From the NCBI GenBank assembly GCA_043784965.1, contig JAYVXS010000106.1, positions 1 to 18,765 on the forward strand: DNA of 18,765 nucleotides, read 5' to 3'. The stretch comes from JAYTQQ01 sp043784965 (GTDB lineage Bacteria; Bdellovibrionota; Bdellovibrionia; Bdellovibrionales; JAMPXM01). Position numbers and translations under genes: made by a program. The notes under the pieces were generated by a model, which saw nothing but the letters and a program-made list of their open reading frames with translations, made no database searches and had not been told where the DNA came from. This document shows, one piece after another, positions 14,804 to 18,765 of this stretch; the stretch's first letter is position 1, and each line of letters begins with the position of its first letter.

Positions 14804-15737
14804 GATCATTCTTCGAGGTAATAAAAAAGCAGTGATGCCATCTGAGCGCGATAAAAATATGATCAACTTTTTATGGAATCATCGAGTCGCTTCGTTCAAG
14901 ACTCTCTATAGATTATTTTACCATCAGTCATCTCCAAGGACCTGCTACAACCGACTCTACAAACTCTGTCGTCACGGATTTCTCGCGTCAGAATCAGACG
15001 ACGGTACAAAAGGAAGATACTGGACTTTAGAAAAAAGAGGCTTAGCTTTTTTTACGAAAGAAAATGGTCTTGATTTGAAATCGATTGGCAGCCGGCCGCA
15101 GAGCTTTCGACATGATCATTTATCTTCTGCCATTTTACTTGGAGATTGGTATATGGAAAAGCCAGCGGAAGTAAAATTGATTCCCGAACAAGAACTACTT
15201 TCAAGCCCTACTGGCATTGCGGGTTTTTTAAATACGGACAGTCGCAGGCCCGATGGACTTTGGCAATTTGACATCGGCCCCAGTAAAAAATATGTGGCCC
15301 TTGAAGTTGAACTCAACGCCAAATCTGAAAACGATTATGTCGAGATCATAAAATCCTATGACAATTACTATTCTATTGATAAGATCATCTGGGTGGTCCG
15401 TGGCCAAGGCCTGATGGATAAAGTTCACCGACTTGCTGTCAGACATTCTGCATTTAAAAACGAAGGACATTTGTTTTTGTCTTTAGACGATGTTCTTAAG
15501 TACTTGTGGCTTGCAAAGTTTAAAAACAAAACCATGACTGAAGTGACTTTGGCAGAATTTTTAAACAGCTATCTGTCAAAAACCTTTGACCCCCGTATGA
15601 AGTCCCTTGAGAACTCACTAGGGAAGTCACGTCAAACTGAAGGCGATTACTCCACAAGAGAGGACCTCCTCAATTTAGGTAGTTGTTTCGTAAAATCCAA
15701 CACTTGTAAAAAGTTGGCCAAAATCAAAATCGAGTAA
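14787..15737 (+). CDS. Replic_Relax/MOBC-type relaxase candidate (winged helix + PD-(D/E)XK-like domain)
   Basis: 316 residues; AGAGG upstream, start 17 bases inside the coupling-protein gene. Residues about 18-85 form a winged helix ('DKNMINFLWNHRVASFKTLY', wing near 'GTKGRYWTLEKRGLAFF'). The central part has 'RHDHLSSAILL' at 108-118 and then a nuclease-like core: P155-D156, followed by E173-V-E175 in 'YVALEVELNAKS' with K179, and 'SYDNYYSIDKIIWVV'. This is the layout of the replication-relaxation family and of MOBC relaxases (pAD1 TraX, CloDF13 MobC), which are related to restriction endonucleases instead of HUH enzymes. Position beside the coupling protein and the lack of any other relaxase in the window support nicking at oriT as its role. 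It might alternatively be an accessory DNA-binding protein. Confidence 0.65.
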   Translation: MTTESRIILRGNKKAVMPSERDKNMINFLWNHRVASFKTLYRLFYHQSSPRTCYNRLYKLCRHGFLASESDDGTKGRYWTLEKRGLAFFTKENGLDLKSIGSRPQSFRHDHLSSAILLGDWYMEKPAEVKLIPEQELLSSPTGIAGFLNTDSRRPDGLWQFDIGPSKKYVALEVELNAKSENDYVEIIKSYDNYYSIDKIIWVVRGQGLMDKVHRLAVRHSAFKNEGHLFLSLDDVLKYLWLAKFKNKTMTEVTLAEFLNSYLSKTFDPRMKSLENSLGKSRQTEGDYSTREDLLNLGSCFVKSNTCKKLAKIKIE

Positions 15738-15744
15738 TTCTATA

Positions 15745-15754
15745 CCCCCCCCCC
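15745..15754 (+). repeat. Homopolymeric C10 tract
   Basis: Ten consecutive cytosines lie 8 bases after the relaxase-candidate stop and about 95 bases before the lipoprotein gene. Such a tract is prone to slipped-strand length change and could vary expression of the downstream gene if it lies in its promoter or leader, but its exact length also depends on sequencing accuracy. Confidence 0.8.
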
Positions 15755-15848
15755 GCACTCAGCCTCTCGCCAGTACTTATTTAGTCTCTTATCTTGCTCA
15801 CAAATCTTCATGCCTCTCTACTATTCAATTTCTTTACGGAGAAAAAAA

Positions 15849-16241
15849 ATGAATTTCGAATTAAAATTTATTCTATTTACGATGATCTATTTTAGCACCG
15901 CGTGTTCGAGCCTTACGAAAGGAACAATACTTGGAGCTAGCGTAGGTCTCGGAGTTGGAGGAATTGTCGCGAACAACCAAAATAATAACTCACAAAAAAA
16001 TACGTCATTAGCGGTTGGCGCACTGATTGGGGCTGCCGCAGGCTATTTCATGAGCGATGAAAAATTAAAGAAGGAGCGCGAACTCAATTCTTTCCAAAAT
16101 CCCAAAGAGTTAGCGCCAAAGCTTAATAGACCCGAAGTTCGCAGAATCTGGGTTCCAGATCAAATTCAAGGTGATGAATATGTTTCTGGACACTGGAAGT
16201 ATTTAATCGATCGTCCAGCTGTCTGGTCAAAGGAGAACTAA
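15849..16241 (+). CDS. Glycine-zipper outer-membrane lipoprotein
   Basis: 130 residues from the ATG at 15849, chosen because CGGAGA lies upstream and it starts a clean lipoprotein signal; an ATG at 15810 in frame would add 13 residues ahead of the signal. The lipobox 'FSTAC' puts the lipidated Cys at residue 19, with Ser next, favouring outer-membrane sorting. Residues 25-70 are two glycine-zipper membrane segments ('GASVGLGVGGIVA' and 'LAVGALIGAAAGYFM'), as in SlyB/17-kDa-type lipoproteins. The C-terminus has 'WVPDQIQGDEYVSGHWK', a W-V-P...Y-V-x-G-H-W pattern. It could stabilise the conjugation core (VirB7-like role) or act in entry exclusion; neither is shown. Confidence 0.75.
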   Translation: MNFELKFILFTMIYFSTACSSLTKGTILGASVGLGVGGIVANNQNNNSQKNTSLAVGALIGAAAGYFMSDEKLKKERELNSFQNPKELAPKLNRPEVRRIWVPDQIQGDEYVSGHWKYLIDRPAVWSKEN

Positions 16242-16242
16242 T

Positions 16243-16704
16243 ATGAGTGAACAAAGTGAAACGCAAAAAATCAAATCGGTGTCGAAAAAAGATTACAAAT
16301 CTTTAGAACGTGTGACCATTGATGAGGACCTCAAAGAAAAGCTAATTTCTCTCACTCGGCTCGCAAATGAATCACTCCAGGGGATGGCCTCAATCACAAA
16401 AAGCGATATTGTGAATTTATTTATCAGGCTCCATTCCGACGTTCTATCAAAAGCTGAATCTGAAGAACTTAAAAAAATGTACTTTGACATTTTCAAATGT
16501 CTCTCTTGGCTTCAAAATCAAGCGAAGCTCGCCAAAGAAAGGGGCGATGAAGTAACATTAAAAGAGCTTTTTGAGCGAAGCAGCGGCTTAATGGCGACGG
16601 CAAAGAGTCCCATTAAAAAAATCCGAAAGCCAAGAGTCGTCGACGGATTAGACAAAGTCATATCAACACAGACTGATCCACTAGAACGCTCTTGCGAAAT
16701 ATAG
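16243..16704 (+). CDS. Hypothetical protein with possible ribbon-helix-helix DNA-binding fold
   Basis: 153 residues; AAAGGAG seven bases upstream, one base after the lipoprotein stop. The segment 'ERVTIDEDLKEKLISLTRLA' then 'SITKSDIVNLFIRLHSDVLS' has the strand-helix-turn-helix order of ribbon-helix-helix proteins, with longer helix spacing than usual. The rest is helical and charged, and ends in a basic 'IKKIRKPR' segment. Relaxosome accessory proteins and plasmid regulators often have this fold, so oriT binding or autoregulation is a reasonable guess. I am unsure about the fold and cannot name a family. Confidence 0.5.
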   Translation: MSEQSETQKIKSVSKKDYKSLERVTIDEDLKEKLISLTRLANESLQGMASITKSDIVNLFIRLHSDVLSKAESEELKKMYFDIFKCLSWLQNQAKLAKERGDEVTLKELFERSSGLMATAKSPIKKIRKPRVVDGLDKVISTQTDPLERSCEI

Positions 16705-16761
16705 GCGCCAGTCTCGTATTGAAGTCCCGTCTACCGTCTTGTTTTTGAAAAGGAACAGCTC

Positions 16762-16980
16762 ATGTCGAAACGAAGCCGATGGAAAGTTCAGAAAACCAAT
16801 GTGATGCCAATGATTATCAGAGACTCAGAATTTTCGGAAATACTTGCGAATCTAGGGAGTCTTATGTATGATGAGATTCGTAGTCTGCCAGACTTAAATA
16901 AATTTTTAGCTTCAAACATCGCAACCACTTCTGTTGAAATTGCTTCTGCAATAACAAGAAAGAAGGTTGCTAATGGATAG
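16762..16980 (+). CDS. Small hypothetical protein (72 aa)
   Basis: ATG with AAGGA (about 16750-16754) upstream. Basic N-terminus ('SKRSRWKVQKTN') and a helical remainder; no signal peptide, membrane helix or recognised motif. It sits between the possible ribbon-helix-helix gene and the recombinase and its end overlaps a 23-codon ORF by eight bases, so it appears to be cotranscribed with the recombinase. Could be a directionality or accessory factor by position (small basic protein next to a serine recombinase), but nothing in the sequence proves that. Confidence 0.5.
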   Translation: MSKRSRWKVQKTNVMPMIIRDSEFSEILANLGSLMYDEIRSLPDLNKFLASNIATTSVEIASAITRKKVANG

Positions 16981-17044
16981 CTTAATAAGAGAAAGCGTTC
17001 GGCACGCTATAGCTTGCGACAAGAATGTCGTAGGTGAAAAATGA
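16973..17044 (+). CDS. 23-residue coupling ORF between the small basic gene and the recombinase
   Basis: ATG at 16973 (with GAAGG upstream) overlaps the previous stop by eight bases. The frame encodes MDSLIRESVRHAIACDKNVV and three more residues, ending in a TGA that overlaps the recombinase ATG (ATGA at 17041-17044). It includes a small hairpin (CGACA-AGAA-TGTCG, about 17019-17032). It is best read as a leader peptide that couples translation into the recombinase gene; a functional micropeptide cannot be excluded. Confidence 0.4.
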   Translation: MDSLIRESVRHAIACDKNVVGEK

Positions 17045-18765
17045 AAATTTCTAAGCCGCGTAAAATTTCATTTTACATAAGAGTATCAACCGAAGAACAA
17101 GCTTCAAATCCCGAAGGCTCCATAAAAAACCAAGAAGAGCGTCTTCGAATGGCAGTGAAGCTCAAGAATATGGAAGGTCATTTCGGTGATATCGTAGCCG
17201 TCTATATTGATCGTGCAAAGTCAGGTAAAGACACTAATCGCCCAGAACTTCAAAAGTTACTCACGTCCATTCGCAAGCATGAAACTGATTTGGTTTTAGT
17301 CAGTGAGCTTTCTCGAATTTCAAGATCGATTAAGGATTTTTCTGATATTTGGCAAATGATGAAGGACAACGGCTGTGGCTTTCAGTCACTGCGAGAAAAT
17401 TTTGATACGACAACTGCGGCGGGTGAGATGGTTCTATTCACAGTTGCAAATATTGCCCAGTTTGAACGACGCCAAATTTCAGAAAGAGTTTCTGCAAACT
17501 TTAATATCAGATCTCAGAGGGGACTCTTTAATGGTGGTGCAATTCCTTTTGGCTATAAGCGAATTGAAGATAAGCCGGGTTATCTTGCCATTGACGAAGA
17601 GTGGGCGGTATCAGTTAGAGCGGCATTCAAAGCCATTGCAATCGAGGGAACACTTGCAACTGCGGCAAAATGGCTTAATGAACAAGGTTATCGAGTAAAA
17701 CCCGCGAGGGAAGGCGGCGGACTGAGAACGCGCTTAGGCTATTATACTGTTAGCAATCTAGGTTGTATTTTAAGATCTAAATTTTACCTTGGTATCAAAA
17801 CTTTCACACAAAAGGGCGAGGTTAAAGAAGTTGAGGCTATGTGGCCTCCAATTATTGATCGTGAATCTTTTGCTAGAGCCAGCGAAATCTTGGATAAAAA
17901 TCACCGCAGACACAAAGAAGCGATGTTTGATAGATTTCCGTATCAGTTATCGGGGTTAGTGTTTTGCAAAAAGTGTGGGGATCGCTTAATTGGAAAGGTC
18001 GCTCACGGAAGCACCTGCAAAGTGACTTATTATGAGCACGCATCGAAGACGGTTCCCGGTGCAAATATTCCAGGGCTTGAGCGGTCTTGCGATCCGATGC
18101 GCATTCAGACAAAAATTTTGGAGCCGGCCGTTTGGGATCAGATCATTCAACTTGTTACTAATGAAAAATTTGCGCCAGAACTTTTAAGTTCTGCAAAGCG
18201 CGCTCACAAACTAGATCCAAGTTCTAAAGAAACGGAGAAGCACAATCATATCGTATTCAATGTCGATCGCCAGTTAGAAGTAATGGCCGAGCGTCTTTCG
18301 ACATTGCCACAGACAATTTCGCCGACCCCGATTTACAAACAGATGGAAAAGCTCGAAGAAAAAAAGAGAGAGGCCCAAGCGAAACTGGCACAGCTTGAAG
18401 CCAGCGGAGTTTTGAAAGATGAGCCGAGCGAGTTACAAGATTTTCAGAGATTTTTGAAAATCATAGGTGCGATTTTACAGCGCGATGATAATTTGAAAGT
18501 TCGAATGAAGGTCATCAGATACTTGGTGCATAAGATTTATATTTTGCCGGACGGATTCGAAGCGTACTTTAAGGTCGGAGAATCTTACGTGAAAGTTTTT
18601 TTACTTAATAAGGAGAAGAGTGCGGTTTTTACTAAGAAGGCACAAAAATTATCAGAATCAATAGAACCAGTTTTGGACAAAAAAAATGCGTTGCCTGATC
18701 TGGAATCAGGTAACGCATCGCAATTTTTAGGACATTTTAGTTCGCATACTTGCATTAATGGTGGC
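17041..18765 (+). CDS. Large serine recombinase, 3' end beyond the window
   Basis: The frame from ATG 17041 is open to the last base (575 codons, no stop). N-terminal resolvase domain: 'FYIRVSTEEQ' with the nucleophile Ser 16, 'YIDRAKSGKDTNRPELQKLL', 'SELSRISRSI' with catalytic arginines, and 'AQFERRQISERV' at the start of the long helix. Then the recombinase domain ('GGAIPFGYKRIED', about 167-290), a zinc ribbon (C309-K-K-C312, with C326 and C350), and a coiled coil about 430-460 ('QMEKLEEKKREAQAKLAQLE') typical of large serine integrases. It should integrate and excise the element without needing long homology. The last ~30 codons run through a terminator hairpin and look unlike the domain, so the true stop is near or just past the edge. 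Confidence 0.93.
   Translation, partial: MKISKPRKISFYIRVSTEEQASNPEGSIKNQEERLRMAVKLKNMEGHFGDIVAVYIDRAKSGKDTNRPELQKLLTSIRKHETDLVLVSELSRISRSIKDFSDIWQMMKDNGCGFQSLRENFDTTTAAGEMVLFTVANIAQFERRQISERVSANFNIRSQRGLFNGGAIPFGYKRIEDKPGYLAIDEEWAVSVRAAFKAIAIEGTLATAAKWLNEQGYRVKPAREGGGLRTRLGYYTVSNLGCILRSKFYLGIKTFTQKGEVKEVEAMWPPIIDRESFARASEILDKNHRRHKEAMFDRFPYQLSGLVFCKKCGDRLIGKVAHGSTCKVTYYEHASKTVPGANIPGLERSCDPMRIQTKILEPAVWDQIIQLVTNEKFAPELLSSAKRAHKLDPSSKETEKHNHIVFNVDRQLEVMAERLSTLPQTISPTPIYKQMEKLEEKKREAQAKLAQLEASGVLKDEPSELQDFQRFLKIIGAILQRDDNLKVRMKVIRYLVHKIYILPDGFEAYFKVGESYVKVFLLNKEKSAVFTKKAQKLSESIEPVLDKKNALPDLESGNASQFLGHFSSHTCINGG
18678..18728. terminator. Bidirectional intrinsic terminator hairpin at the recombinase 3' end
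   Basis: Left arm 18686-18699 (ATGCGTTGCCTGAT) pairs with right arm 18705-18718 (ATCAGGTAACGCAT), a 14-bp stem with one G:U and a 5-base loop. A run of eight A precedes it (18679-18686), so the minus-strand transcript ends in T8, and T5 follows it on the plus side (18724-18728). It would stop transcription from a gene to the right on the minus strand efficiently and from the left moderately. The recombinase reading frame passes straight through it. Confidence 0.8.

Noticed and set aside
17375..17698. 107-codon frame within the recombinase region
   Set aside because: It is an out-of-frame reading of the recombinase gene, whose own frame is open and carries the catalytic motifs throughout.
1..18765. 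CRISPR array, rRNA, complete tRNA or insertion sequence
   Set aside because: No regularly spaced repeats, no rRNA or full tRNA cloverleaf and no DDE transposase gene with terminal inverted repeats could be seen.

Overview
All recognisable genes in this window lie on the + strand and are packed tightly, many with 4-base ATGA or GTGA stop/start overlaps. The DNA is AT-leaning. It encodes a lipoprotein with a lipobox, exported periplasmic proteins, a sigma-54 activator and VirB8/VirB10-type envelope proteins, so the host is Gram-negative. The style (a compact unusual conjugation module, periplasmic sensing, many small orphan proteins) would suit a Bdellovibrionota or other deep proteobacterial lineage, but that is a guess from general impression, not a measurement.

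Region 1 (1-4860) is one translationally coupled operon: the 3' end of a type-2 periplasmic binding protein, a LivK-like type-1 binding protein, a RimJ/RimL-type GNAT acetyltransferase, a membrane sensor histidine kinase and an NtrC-class sigma-54-dependent response regulator. It reads as a ligand-sensing two-component system.

Region 2 (4861-5165) is the only non-coding stretch over 300 bases. It holds a perfect 19-bp palindrome flanked by two copies of a 9-mer, and a near-consensus sigma-54 promoter core whose spacer is one base short. It may be a boundary, an operator region or an origin of transfer.

Region 3 (5166-6791) has six small genes of unknown function; one encodes a CxxC...CxxC zinc ribbon. 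Region 4 (6867-15737) is a complete-looking small conjugation module: VirB2-like pilin, an intergenic hairpin terminator, VirB3/TraL, VirB4/TraC ATPase, VirB5/TrbJ-like, VirB6/TrbL-like, VirB8/TraE-like, a single-domain VirB9/TraK-like protein, VirB10/TraB-like, an FtsK/SpoIIIE-type coupling ATPase, and a winged-helix plus PD-(D/E)XK-like protein that best fits a MOBC-type (Replic_Relax) relaxase. No VirB11, VirD4 or HUH relaxase is visible here.

Region 5 (15738-18765) has a glycine-zipper lipoprotein, a possible ribbon-helix-helix protein, a small unknown gene, a 23-codon coupling ORF and a large serine recombinase still open at the window end. The 3' end of the recombinase reads through a strong bidirectional terminator hairpin. 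Together regions 3-5 look like an integrative conjugative element (or the core of one): a serine recombinase for integration/excision, a MOBC-like relaxase plus FtsK-like motor for DNA processing, and a reduced envelope-spanning channel. The most distinctive point is the combination of a VirB/F-like Gram-negative channel with an FtsK-type coupling protein and a PD-(D/E)XK-type relaxase.
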